Assembly: GCA_014730115.1 (NCBI GenBank)
Contig: WJIU01000024.1
Span: 1-41,315, forward strand
DNA from: Microcaldota archaeon
GTDB lineage: Archaea; Micrarchaeota; Micrarchaeia; Anstonellales; Bilamarchaeaceae
Reading direction: 5' to 3'
DNA: 41,315 nt
In this document: positions 31,930 through 40,780 of the stretch, piece by piece
Numbering within the stretch: the first letter of the stretch is position 1
How the letters are laid out: every line of letters starts with the position of its first letter
Notes under the pieces: model-generated
The model's input: only the letters and a program-made list of their open reading frames with translations
Told to the model about the DNA's origin: nothing
Databases searched by the model: none
Translations under genes and position numbers: made by a program

Positions 31930-33147
31930 TTACATGTTCCTGATTATCTCGTCCCCGAACTCCGAGCATTTGAGAAGGGTGGCGCCCTCAATCTGCCTTT
32001 CCAGGTCATAGGTCACCCTCTTGGAGCGCACCGCAGACTCCAGACCGCTCTCAACCAGCTCTGCTGCCTCCCCCCAGCCAAGATATTTCAGCATCATGGA
32101 TGCGGAAAGAATCAGGGAGCTGGGGTTTACCTTGTCCTGCCCGGCATGCTTGGGCGCGGTTCCGTGGGTTGCCTCAAAAAGCGCATGTCCGGTGGTGTAG
32201 TTGATGTTTGCACCCGGGGCCATCCCCAGCCCGCCAACCTGGGCGGCGCAGGCATCGGAAATATAGTCGCCGTTCAGGTTGGGGGTTGCAATTACGTCAT
32301 ATTCCGAAGGCCTGAGCAGAAGCTGCTGGAACATCGCATCCGCGATGCGGTCATTGACAACAACCTTTCCTTCCGGCACTTCGCCATTGTTTTCGGAAAG
32401 CTCTGCCTCGGTTATTGTTTTGTCAGGGAATCTTTCCCTTGCAACCTCATAGCCCCATTCCCGGAATGCACCTTCAGTGAATTTCATTATGTTGCCCTTG
32501 TGGACCAGGGTTACTGATTTCCTTCCATGGTCCAGTGCATACTGTATTGCCGCGGCCACCAGGCGCTTGGTGCCCTCCACTGATATGGGCTTGACCCCTA
32601 TTCCGGAATCCTCTCTGACCTGTTTTTTCATCTCTTTGTTAAGGAAACCAATTACCTTTTTTGCCTCCTCGGTTCCCTGCTTCCACTCAATCCCTGCATA
32701 AACGTCTTCGGTGTTCTCCCTGAATATTACCACGTCCAGCTTTTTGGGCTCCTTCACCGGAGCAGGGGTTCCCTCAAACCATCTCACCGGCCTTACGCAT
32801 GAATAAAGTTCAAGCATCTGCCTCAGGGTTACGTTCAGGCTGCGGTAGCCTCCCCCCACCGGAGTGGTGAGCGGCCCCTTTATTGCAACCAGATACTCCC
32901 TGATTGCATCCACAGTCTCCTGGGGAAGGTAATCCTGCTTCTCCTGGTAGGCCTCCTCTCCGGCAAGTATTTTTTTCCAGGTGATTTTCCTATTGCCGCC
33001 GTAGGCCTTTTCAACCGCCGCATCAACAACCTTTCTCATGACCGGCGAGATATCAACTCCAACCCCGTCTCCCTGAATGTGGGGGATTGCCGGGTTGTCC
33101 GGCACGGCCAGCCTTCCTTCCTTTTTTTCAATTTTGGTTCCTTCCAT
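31930..33147 (-). CDS. icd: Isocitrate dehydrogenase, NADP type
   Basis: 405 residues, strongly like the bacterial Icd family. Substrate loop is [21 protein letters not shown] near 105, [20 protein letters not shown] near 290 and [18 protein letters not shown] near 330. Of the E. coli NADP-binding residues, Lys344, Val351, Tyr391 and Arg395 equivalents are present but Tyr345 is His. ATG 33147 is chosen because GGTGA sits five bases upstream; the TTG at 33162 overlaps the aconitase stop. It converts isocitrate to 2-oxoglutarate and CO2, or the reverse when CO2 is fixed. It is the second gene of the operon. Confidence 0.93.
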   Translation of the reverse strand: MEGTKIEKKEGRLAVPDNPAIPHIQGDGVGVDISPVMRKVVDAAVEKAYGGNRKITWKKILAGEEAYQEKQDYLPQETVDAIREYLVAIKGPLTTPVGGGYRSLNVTLRQMLELYSCVRPVRWFEGTPAPVKEPKKLDVVIFRENTEDVYAGIEWKQGTEEAKKVIGFLNKEMKKQVREDSGIGVKPISVEGTKRLVAAAIQYALDHGRKSVTLVHKGNIMKFTEGAFREWGYEVARERFPDKTITEAELSENNGEVPEGKVVVNDRIADAMFQQLLLRPSEYDVIATPNLNGDYISDACAAQVGGLGMAPGANINYTTGHALFEATHGTAPKHAGQDKVNPSSLILSASMMLKYLGWGEAAELVESGLESAVRSKRVTYDLERQIEGATLLKCSEFGDEIIRNM

Positions 33148-33158
33148 CCGATTCACCG

Positions 33159-35075
33159 TCAAGCTGATTTAGCATGCATGATGCTTCCCCCCGCAAGAAG
33201 CACTTCCTTTGATTTTCCGCCAAGGCTGCAGACTGCATTGAACTCTTTTCCCTTGGTCTTATTCACCGCCTTTACCTTTCCGCTGCGTATACCTTCTTCC
33301 AGGGATTCCAGGGAAATCACATCGCCCTGCTCCACCAAATCATAATCTGATGGGTTCTCGAATTCCAGCGGCACGATTCCCCAGTTCACCAGGTTGGCCT
33401 TGTGGATTCTTGCAAAGTTCTTTGCAATGACTGTCCGCACCCCAAGATAAAGCGGGGCGATGGCGGCATGCTCACGGGAGGAGCCCTGCCCGTAGTTTTC
33501 ACCACCGATTATGAATCCCCCGCCTTTCTCCTTTGCTCTTTTCGGGAATTCGGGGTCCACGTTGACATAGACATACTCGCTGATTGCAGGTATGTTGCTG
33601 CGCAGAGGAAGTATCTTTGCCCCTGCCGGCATAATGTGGTCGGTGGTGACATTGTCCCCCGTCTTGAGAAGGACCTCTTTTTCCATCCTGTCTTCCACCG
33701 GCCTGAGCTCAGGGAGCGGGGCGATGTTGGGGCCCCTCACAATTTCAGTCAGTGAACCGTCCTCTGGGGGTCTTGTCACCATTGAATCATCAATTATCGG
33801 CTTTTCCGGCGGAACCTTTATTGCACCACCGAGCTTGCGTGGGTCGGAAAAGGTGCCGTTGAGTGCAACCGCTGCCGCGGTTTCCGGAGAAACGAGATAG
33901 GCCTCCGCATCCTGGGTGCCGCACCTTCCCCTGAAGTTGCGGTTGAACGTCCTGACTGTTACCGCTCCGCTCCTTGGAGCCTGGCCCATGCCTATGCAGG
34001 GCCCGCAGGCAGCTTCAAGAATCCTTGCCCCTGCTGAAACAAGGTCGGCAAGAGCACCGTTCCGGGCAAGGGTCTCATAGACCTGCCTGGAGCCGGGCAA
34101 TACACAGAATGAAACATCAGGGTGCACCTTTTTTCCCTTTAGCGCAAGGGCCACGGTCATGAGGTCGCGATAGGAAGAGTTTGTGCAGCTTCCCACAATC
34201 ACCTGGTTGGCTTTTTTCCCTTCCAGCTCTGACACCTTGCAGACCTGGTCCGGCATATGGGGCCTGGCAACGTTGGGCTCTATCCCTGAAAGGTCCAGCT
34301 CGATGATTTCGCTGAAATCTGTTTCGGAATCAGCCTTCAGCTCTTTCCAGGAGTCTGCCCTCCCCTGAAGCCAAAGGTATTCCCCGGTCTTTTCATCAGA
34401 AGGAAATACTGAAGTGGTTGCGCCCAGCTCGGCGCCCATGTTGGTGATGGTAGCCCTTTCCGGAACCTCCAGGGTCTCAACACCAGGTCCAAAGTATTCA
34501 AACACCTTTCCCACGCCCCCCTTGACTTTGAGTATTCTGAGAAGCTCCAGGATTACATCCTTTGCGCTAATCCACGGCTGGAGTTTACCGGTGAGCTTAA
34601 CCCCCACCACTTCAGGCATGTTCATGGTAAAAGGCTTTCCGCCCATCGCCAGGGCAACGTCCAGGCCTCCTGCCCCTATTGCCAGGGAGCCCACTCCTCC
34701 GGCAGTCGGGGTGTGGGAGTCCGAACCCAGCAGGGTCCTTCCCGGGACAGCAAACCTTTCCAGGTGAACCTGATGGCAGATGCCGTTGCCGGGCCGTGAA
34801 AACAGTATGCCGTATTTGGCGGCGACGCTTTTCAGATAGTCATGGTCATCGGCATTCCTGAAGTCGGTCTGCAGCATGTTGTGGTCCACGTAGCTGACCG
34901 AAAGCTCAGTCTTTACCCTGGGGATGTCCAGGGCCTCGAATTCCAGGTATGCCATGGTGCCGGTGGCGTCCTGGGTAAGGGTCTGGTCAATCCTTAATGC
35001 AATCTCTTCTCCTGCTTCCGGGAGGCTTCCTTCTGCCAGATGTCCGGAAATTATCTTCTGGGTGACAGTGGCCAT
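33159..35075 (-). CDS. acn: Aconitate hydratase
   Basis: 638 residues, the short aconitase form. The three iron-sulfur cysteines are visible in [11 protein letters not shown] (about 295) and [15 protein letters not shown] (about 355), and the C-terminal swivel domain has [15 protein letters not shown] (about 540). It isomerises citrate and isocitrate. It heads the acn-icd-aclB-aclA operon; a TATA-like ttttataaa (35128-35136) lies about 55 bases before the ATG, with GGAGAGATGGT as SD. An 8-bp inverted repeat sits upstream of the TATA. Confidence 0.95.
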   Translation of the reverse strand: MATVTQKIISGHLAEGSLPEAGEEIALRIDQTLTQDATGTMAYLEFEALDIPRVKTELSVSYVDHNMLQTDFRNADDHDYLKSVAAKYGILFSRPGNGICHQVHLERFAVPGRTLLGSDSHTPTAGGVGSLAIGAGGLDVALAMGGKPFTMNMPEVVGVKLTGKLQPWISAKDVILELLRILKVKGGVGKVFEYFGPGVETLEVPERATITNMGAELGATTSVFPSDEKTGEYLWLQGRADSWKELKADSETDFSEIIELDLSGIEPNVARPHMPDQVCKVSELEGKKANQVIVGSCTNSSYRDLMTVALALKGKKVHPDVSFCVLPGSRQVYETLARNGALADLVSAGARILEAACGPCIGMGQAPRSGAVTVRTFNRNFRGRCGTQDAEAYLVSPETAAAVALNGTFSDPRKLGGAIKVPPEKPIIDDSMVTRPPEDGSLTEIVRGPNIAPLPELRPVEDRMEKEVLLKTGDNVTTDHIMPAGAKILPLRSNIPAISEYVYVNVDPEFPKRAKEKGGGFIIGGENYGQGSSREHAAIAPLYLGVRTVIAKNFARIHKANLVNWGIVPLEFENPSDYDLVEQGDVISLESLEEGIRSGKVKAVNKTKGKEFNAVCSLGGKSKEVLLAGGSIMHAKSA

Positions 35076-35126
35076 ATTACCATCTCTCCATCTGTGGAAA
35101 AACGGGAGATAGATGCTGAGTAGGGT

Positions 35127-35155
35127 TTATAAAATATGGCATTAGTTTAATGCCA
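35127..35155 (-). promoter_or_regulatory. TATA box and flanking perfect inverted repeat of the acn-icd-acl operon
   Basis: TGGCATTA (35137-35144), GTT and TAATGCCA (35148-35155) form a perfect 8-bp dyad. On the minus strand it is directly upstream of the TATA-like run at about 35127-35136, that is, at the BRE position. It is a plausible operator for a dimeric regulator. It lies outside the T-rich stretch that follows the lipoprotein gene, so a terminator role is less likely. Confidence 0.6.
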
Positions 35156-35184
35156 CTACGTCAAAAAGCGAAAAGAAAGAAGTA

Positions 35185-38100
35185 TCAGCCCGGGGCATGG
35201 GCCGGGCAGATTTGATTGTCAACGGTTTCCTTGTCCGGGCATTCACAGCCGCCGCCGGGAAGCAGGTTGCAGTCCTCTGTATACTTGTCCTTGCAGCAGC
35301 AGGAAACTTCGCCTGCAGGGTTGGACCAGGAGCTGAAATGCACGTAGATGCACTTCACCTTGCACTGCTCCTCTGATTCCCCTGCAGCTTCAGAGCAAGC
35401 CTCACCTGAGCTGTAGCCGCCCAGGCTTTCAGTGTATCCCTGCTCAAAGCAGTAGGCAGTGCAGTCAACAGAGGGCGGGGCAATGCACTGGCAGTTGTAG
35501 CAGACCTCGCCCGCATCCTCATTGCACTGGCTGTCTGATTCGCATTCCTCTCCCGCATCAACCTTTCCGTCGCCGCAGGAGGCGGGAATCTCAGTGCACT
35601 GGCAGTACTGGTTGCAGTACTGGTCCTCACTGCATGCAGAATCATCGGTTCCGTCGCATTCCTCATAGCCCTCCCTTTCATTGTTTCCGCAGAAGGCTTC
35701 CTCTTCCTCCTCTTCTTCATAAGCGCACTGGGAGTCGGAAGAGCAGAGGTCTTCTCCGGGACCGGTGACCTTGACGCACTTTTCCAGCTCATAGTCGCAT
35801 TCCATGTGGTAGGTGGACTGGTATTCCACGCACCGGCATTCCTGGCAGTAAAGCCCTGCCGGGCACTTTTCAGTGAATGTGTTGCCATGGTCGCACTCCT
35901 CCGGGGGGGTGACCGTTCCGTCCCCGCACTGCCCGGAGCCCTCCTGGGGTATGCAGGTGCACTCCGGCGTGTAGCAGGTGTACCCTTCAGGGCAGATGTT
36001 GGTTTTGACATTGCCGCCGTCGCATCCTTCAGGCGGAGTAATCTTCCCGTCCCCGCACCTGGGGGTGTGCTCTATCTCCTTGCATTCACAGCTCTCGGTG
36101 CAGTACCTGAGGGTCTCTCCTTCAGCCTGCTCGCACTTGTTGGTGTTTGCGCTTCCCCAGTCGCAGTCCTCGCCGACACCGATGATGCCGTCCCCGCACA
36201 CTGCTTCTACTTTGGGATAGCACTGGCAGTTCATCTGGCTGCAGTAATAGTCTGTTCCCAGGTATTCAGCGCAGTCGTCTATGCAGGTGAACTGCTCGGG
36301 GGGAGTTACCCCTGCCTCAGTATTGTTATAGCAGCTGAAAGTCGGGACAGCTTCCTCGCCGGTCTTTTCGCAGTAGCATCCTTCAACGTTGCACTGGTAC
36401 TCCGGGCCCAGGGCCTCGGCACAGTCGTCCACGCACTTCTTGCCAACTGCGGATATGGTTGTAGTCTGGCCGGCTACCCGGGAGGAGCACAGTATCTCCT
36501 CCGGGCCTTTGGTGCAGGTGCATGACTCTGCATTGCACACATAGCCGGGGCCAAGCTCTTCGCAGTCGTCAATGCACTGCATGGTATTGGCATTGAACGC
36601 ATTGGTGTCTGTTGCATCCACATGGTCGGTATGAACTGTGCAGCTCACTTCCACCCCGTCATCAGGCACGCACACGCAGCTGGACATGTCACATTTGGAG
36701 TCCGGCCCCATTGCCTCCTCGCAGTTGTCCTTGCATATCATTGTGGATGGGTCAAACGGAGTCGAGCCCACATTTATGGCACGGGTGATGTAGGCCTCCC
36801 CGGTGTTTGCACCGCAGTAAACCTCAGTGTCAGGCTTTCTCCTGCACACGCAGGGCTCCATGTCGCAGTACCATCCCTCTCCAAGGGCTGCACAGGTATC
36901 CTGGCATTTCAGCCCGCTGCCCGCGAATGCATTGGAGCCTTCGGTTACGGTATCAAGGGTGTTGTAGTCGCAGGGCATGACCGGCTCGCACATGCAGGAC
37001 TGCATGTTGCACACCATGTCCATGCCGAATGCCTCCCCGCCCTCATCGCAGTTGTCTATGCATATGTCGCTGGAAGGGTCGTAGCCGCTTTCATTGGTTC
37101 CCGGAAAGATGGACACAAAGTAATTGGAAAAGCAGCTGTACTCGTCTTTCTTTTTCACGCAGGTGCAGCTCTCCACATTGCACTCATAGTCCTCTCCCCA
37201 TCCTTCCTCGCAGTCGTCTTTGCACTGCATGGCAGAGGGGTTGAACGGATTCCTGTCGGTTGCATCCACGTACTGGGTGTTTATGGAGCAGGACTGCTCG
37301 GAAATGTTGGTGGGCTCACAGTAGCATGTTTCCACGTTGCAGGTGTATGCATCCCCGAATACCTCGCAGTTGTCAATGCACTGGTGGGCAGTTGCATCAA
37401 AGGGAACGTGGGTTCCCTTCTTTTCCACTCCCTCCAGGAACGCATCATCGGTATTTGCCGCGCAGTAGACATCATATCCCTCGGATTTGCGGCATACGCA
37501 TGCCCCCACATCGCAGGCGTATCCCTCTCCCAGCGAATCGCAGTTGTCAATGCACTGCATAGCTGATGTATGAACATTGTCCATGTACCAGATTGTGTCA
37601 TCGGTATTCTCTGCACACAGGGTGGCCGGCTCGCACAGGCAGGTCTCCGGGTCGCACACCACATCTGGCATCCCGAAGTATTCCTTGCAGTCGTCCCTGC
37701 ACTGCATGGTGGCAGGGTCAAACTGGGTCATCTCGCCTGTGAAGTCCCACATGCTTTCTGCAGTGTACTGCCCGCAGCTTACATAGTCCACCTGCTTTTT
37801 GGTGCAGGTGCAGGATTCTACATTGCATTCATAGTCCTCGCCAAGCTCATCGCAGTTGTCCTCGCAGGTCATGACGGAAGCATCAAAGTTGTTGACATCG
37901 GTCCTGCTTACCTCCCTGGTGTGGCCTGCGCATTTCTTTGCGGTGTCTTCCTTCTCTTCGCACACGCATGCCTCAATGTTGCATTCCCATTCGCTTCCCA
38001 GCAGGACCTGGCAGTCGTCCTTGCATATCATGCCGGGGCCAAATGAGGGGGCGCCCAAGGCTTCATCCCAGGTGTTGGAAGCGCAGGACACGTTCCTCGG

Positions 38101-39693
38101 AGGCTTTTCCCTTTCCCTGCACACGCAGGTTTGCATATCGCATTCCATATCGGAGTCAAGAAGCCAGCAGTCGTCCTTGCATATCATGCCCGGTCCGAAG
38201 CTGTTCCCGGCTATAGGCAGGTTGACAGTATTGTCCGCGCAGGATACATTTTCAGGCGGGGGCTTGGGCTTCTTGCTGCACTTGCAGGTCTTCATGTCGC
38301 ACTCCCATTCATCCCCGAATGCTGCCTTGCAGTCGTCCTTGCACATCATGCCGGGCATGAAAAGCGAGAATCCGAAGATTCCGGGGAATGAATTCATGCT
38401 GCAGTCCAAGGTCTCGTTGGGGGGCGGAGGCGCCCTTGGCTTGCACACGCAGGGCGGCACCAGGCAGACGTCATTGGGATTCGGGCATGCTACGCCCAGC
38501 TCGCACTGCTCCGGAGGCTGTATGACCTTGTCCCCGCAGTATCCTTCTCCCAGCTCCTCTTCAGGCGCAAGGCTGCGGAGGGGGGTTACTGCCGGATTCC
38601 GGTCCAGCTCCCTTGACAGCGAAGGGTCAATCTGGGACACCCCAATCCACTGGCCGTTCTCATAATATGAATAGTATATCTGTCCGGGCGAAACCACTTT
38701 TGTCCACCACACCGTCAGGCCTACGCTCCTGTCCCTTATGAATGCAATTGAGGCGCGGTCGTCCCTGTTCTTAAGGCCGGAGACAGTGCTCTCCGAGCCC
38801 GGCGAATGGACGTCCGGCTGGTGGAACAGGTCCTCATCATCGCTGTAGACTCCGTTTGCCGAATCATTGGAATCATATGCAACATCAGGCATTTCCCCAT
38901 CGGCAAAGCTGCTTGCATTTCCTGAGAGCCTGGTGGAATAGACTTTGTTGCCTGGTCCCGGCCACACTATTGTGACCTCGCTGATGCCTTCTGCGGAAGA
39001 TGCGCCGGTCCTCTGGTCGGTGGGGACTTTGTTGTCAAGCACCGCATTCTGGGATACTGCCCCGGGGGCGGACCATCCTGCTGAAGTGCCGTATGCGGCG
39101 GCGTATGCGCCCGCGCTTCCGTCAACATCATAAGCAGTGAAAACCAGGTAGTAATATCCGTCGGTCGGGTTGTAGGAAAGCTCGGGGAGTGAAACCTTGG
39201 ACAGTTTTGAAGTATTGAGCTTGGACGGGGAAGTCCAGCCTATGCCATCCTTGAAATATGAGTATGAAAGTGAGTTTGCATTGGAAACCCAGACCGCCAG
39301 CGCGTTTCCTGAAGCATCCACTGCAACGGTGGGGTCCTGGTCCAGGGCTGAATCGCTCAGGGACAATGGTGCTTTCCACTGCATGTTCTCCCAGATGGAA
39401 TAATAGATTCCGCTTCCTGATTTTGCCCAGACTGCCACTGCCCGGATGTCGTTGGAAGAGACATCAGGGTCATGGTCGTCCCCCAGGTCAGCAACAATAG
39501 GGGCGGAAACGCCTCCGCCCGGGACATGCCATGCCTTTGCATCATGGTCCCATATAGAATAGTATATATCCCAGCTATTTCCCTTATGCTGCCAGACTGC
39601 TATAGCGTCAGCACCTGCCTGTCCCGGAATGGTGCATCCGGATAAAACAACAGACAAAAGAACAAGTCCGAATAGAATATTGGGCTTTAACAC
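35185..39693 (-). CDS. Giant Cys-rich surface lipoprotein with beta-rich N-terminal region and about 20 Cys modules
   Basis: 1502 residues from a GTG (GGTGGA SD). Signal peptide with lipobox LSGC (Cys about 20), so lipid-anchored at the cell surface. Residues about 30-370 carry repeated AVW...YYSIW motifs (DIYYSIWDHDAKAW, GIYYSIWENMQW), likely a beta-propeller. From about 410 follow 14 tandem modules, C...C-x-D-x-C...C-x4-C-x-C (for example MQCKDDCEEGWGEDYECN, CTC). Six CGDG...EECD modules of the DUF4215 type occur, one before the array and five after it. More than 140 cysteines suggest extensive disulfides. No enzyme motif. It could be an adhesin or protective coat. Confidence 0.85.
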   Translation of the reverse strand: MLKPNILFGLVLLSVVLSGCTIPGQAGADAIAVWQHKGNSWDIYYSIWDHDAKAWHVPGGGVSAPIVADLGDDHDPDVSSNDIRAVAVWAKSGSGIYYSIWENMQWKAPLSLSDSALDQDPTVAVDASGNALAVWVSNANSLSYSYFKDGIGWTSPSKLNTSKLSKVSLPELSYNPTDGYYYLVFTAYDVDGSAGAYAAAYGTSAGWSAPGAVSQNAVLDNKVPTDQRTGASSAEGISEVTIVWPGPGNKVYSTRLSGNASSFADGEMPDVAYDSNDSANGVYSDDEDLFHQPDVHSPGSESTVSGLKNRDDRASIAFIRDRSVGLTVWWTKVVSPGQIYYSYYENGQWIGVSQIDPSLSRELDRNPAVTPLRSLAPEEELGEGYCGDKVIQPPEQCELGVACPNPNDVCLVPPCVCKPRAPPPPNETLDCSMNSFPGIFGFSLFMPGMMCKDDCKAAFGDEWECDMKTCKCSKKPKPPPENVSCADNTVNLPIAGNSFGPGMICKDDCWLLDSDMECDMQTCVCREREKPPRNVSCASNTWDEALGAPSFGPGMICKDDCQVLLGSEWECNIEACVCEEKEDTAKKCAGHTREVSRTDVNNFDASVMTCEDNCDELGEDYECNVESCTCTKKQVDYVSCGQYTAESMWDFTGEMTQFDPATMQCRDDCKEYFGMPDVVCDPETCLCEPATLCAENTDDTIWYMDNVHTSAMQCIDNCDSLGEGYACDVGACVCRKSEGYDVYCAANTDDAFLEGVEKKGTHVPFDATAHQCIDNCEVFGDAYTCNVETCYCEPTNISEQSCSINTQYVDATDRNPFNPSAMQCKDDCEEGWGEDYECNVESCTCVKKKDEYSCFSNYFVSIFPGTNESGYDPSSDICIDNCDEGGEAFGMDMVCNMQSCMCEPVMPCDYNTLDTVTEGSNAFAGSGLKCQDTCAALGEGWYCDMEPCVCRRKPDTEVYCGANTGEAYITRAINVGSTPFDPSTMICKDNCEEAMGPDSKCDMSSCVCVPDDGVEVSCTVHTDHVDATDTNAFNANTMQCIDDCEELGPGYVCNAESCTCTKGPEEILCSSRVAGQTTTISAVGKKCVDDCAEALGPEYQCNVEGCYCEKTGEEAVPTFSCYNNTEAGVTPPEQFTCIDDCAEYLGTDYYCSQMNCQCYPKVEAVCGDGIIGVGEDCDWGSANTNKCEQAEGETLRYCTESCECKEIEHTPRCGDGKITPPEGCDGGNVKTNICPEGYTCYTPECTCIPQEGSGQCGDGTVTPPEECDHGNTFTEKCPAGLYCQECRCVEYQSTYHMECDYELEKCVKVTGPGEDLCSSDSQCAYEEEEEEEAFCGNNEREGYEECDGTDDSACSEDQYCNQYCQCTEIPASCGDGKVDAGEECESDSQCNEDAGEVCYNCQCIAPPSVDCTAYCFEQGYTESLGGYSSGEACSEAAGESEEQCKVKCIYVHFSSWSNPAGEVSCCCKDKYTEDCNLLPGGGCECPDKETVDNQICPAHAPG

Positions 39694-39743
39694 AAGTCCA
39701 CCGAAGGGAATATGCTCGGCATCATTAAAAATGTTGCTGAGAT

Positions 39744-40133
39744 TCAGCGGGCATTGGAGCCGCCATGGTTTTCAAGAAGCTCCACCAGGGAAAGCAGCTT
39801 GGTAACAGACTCATCACTGAGGTTGTGCTTTATCCTGGAAGCCTCAAGATAAGCCTTTTCCGGGGAAACACCCGCAAGTACCAGTAGCTTTCTGAAAGTG
39901 TCGTGGCGGAGCCAGCTGTGGCTCGCCAGTTCTTCCCCCTTCTCAGTCAGGGTGACGCTTCCTCTTTTTTCGTAGTTGATAAGCTGCTGCCTGTCAAGCT
40001 TCTGAAGCATTTCAGTAACGCTGGCGGAGGATACTTCAAGAATCTGGGTAAGGTCCTTGGGCCTTGCAAACCCCTTTTCATTCATGAGGCTGTATATTGC
40101 ACATAGGTAATTCTCGGCTGTTTTTGAAATCAT
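39744..40133 (-). CDS. DtxR/MntR-family metal-dependent regulator
   Basis: 130 residues. The winged HTH (TAENYLCAIYSLMNEKG, DLTQILEVSSASVTEMLQKL, GSVTLTEKGEELA) precedes a dimerisation helix (FRKLLVLAGVSPEKAYLEASRIKHNLSDESV). The metal-site positions of MntR are partly kept (His before the DTF, Glu and His in EASRIKH), with Lys where the second Glu would be. There is no C-terminal SH3 domain, the MntR-type length. ATG 40133 is preferred to the ORF-track 40223 because the TATA-like gattttaaaac lies about 25 bases upstream. Target genes may be the metal transporters, but none lies next to it. Confidence 0.85.
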   Translation of the reverse strand: MISKTAENYLCAIYSLMNEKGFARPKDLTQILEVSSASVTEMLQKLDRQQLINYEKRGSVTLTEKGEELASHSWLRHDTFRKLLVLAGVSPEKAYLEASRIKHNLSDESVTKLLSLVELLENHGGSNAR

Positions 40134-40276
40134 GTTGTGGAATATTGCGGCAAATGTTTTAAAATCAGACGATTGACGAGATTTCAGGCACCCAAAAATT
40201 CCGCGATTTCCAGGGAAATGCACCCTCCACGTAAACCGATATTATTGCCAAACTGCTTCCCTGTGCAGGTGGTCAG

Positions 40277-40369
40277 ATGGAAGGCACAAAAATCGGAATC
40301 TCTGATGAGGAAAGAAGGCTTTTGGAGGAAATAAGGTGCTACAGAAAAGGGAATTCATCCGGAGAGTAA
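40277..40369 (+). CDS. Possible 30-residue protein
   Basis: ATG 40277 follows a GGTGGT SD and opens a charged 30-residue frame ending in TAA 40367-40369 (MEGTKIGISDEERRLLEEIR...). It overlaps the 3' end of the convergent neighbour by 15 bases. A TATA-like atattatt lies near 40241. It is too short for the ORF track and no homologue is known to me, so it may be chance. Confidence 0.35.
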   Translation: MEGTKIGISDEERRLLEEIRCYRKGNSSGE

Positions 40370-40708
40370 GTCGCTGATGATTGCGCTTGTCTCCTCAAGC
40401 GCCCTTTTTCTGCTGTATTCTGAAGGAAGCCTGACCAGGACAGCGGAATCAACCGCCCCCAGCTTCACCAGCATCTTCAGGGTAACCGGAAGGTCCGAGC
40501 TCTTGATGCTGGTGGGGCCTACCTCATCCCAGTCGCTTATGACCGCGGGCTCCTCCAGCCCCTTGGCGGATTCAACTATGATAAGGTCCCTGCCCTCTTC
40601 CTCAATTTTGTCTTTTTCCAGCCTGCTGAATTCTATTCCTGAGAACCTTTGCTTGAGCTGCCTGTAAAAGGGAATAGAGGGAGACACAAGCACCTTCTTT
40701 TCATCCAT
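40355..40708 (-). CDS. Small alpha/beta protein, unknown
   Basis: 117 residues with strand-helix pattern (KKVLVSPSIPFYRQL, GRDLIIVESAKGLEEPAVISDWDEV, DLPVTLKMLVKLGAVDSAVLVRLPSEY). The order recalls the hydrogenase maturation protease (M52) fold, with an Asp at the SDWD loop, but the catalytic metal ligands are not all visible, so this is only a hint. It is transcribed from a TTTTATAAAA box at 40731-40740 that also faces the next gene. Confidence 0.55.
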   Translation of the reverse strand: MDEKKVLVSPSIPFYRQLKQRFSGIEFSRLEKDKIEEEGRDLIIVESAKGLEEPAVISDWDEVGPTSIKSSDLPVTLKMLVKLGAVDSAVLVRLPSEYSRKRALEETSAIISDLLSG

Positions 40709-40730
40709 CGTACAACTTGGGGGGAGGTTG

Positions 40731-40740
40731 TTTTATAAAA
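40731..40740. promoter_or_regulatory. Palindromic TATA-like box between two divergent genes
   Basis: TTTTATAAAA is exactly symmetric. It lies 23 bases upstream of the minus-strand ATG 40708 (leaderless spacing) and about 41 bases upstream of ATG 40781 on the plus strand. Confidence 0.45.
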
Positions 40741-40780
40741 CCCATTCGGAAGGCGCAGAAGATAAACAAAAGTATTAAGT

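Noticed and set aside
31597-32517. Plus-strand ORF of 306 residues opposite aclB and icd
   Set aside because: Shadow of two well-supported operon genes; it crosses their boundary and has no protein family features.
35806-37566. Long + strand open frames (239 and 314 residues) opposite the giant lipoprotein gene
   Set aside because: They mirror the repeated Cys/Asp codons of the minus-strand gene and read as repetitive Val/Ala/His text with no start signal or motif. The minus-strand reading has a signal peptide, lipobox and ordered repeats.
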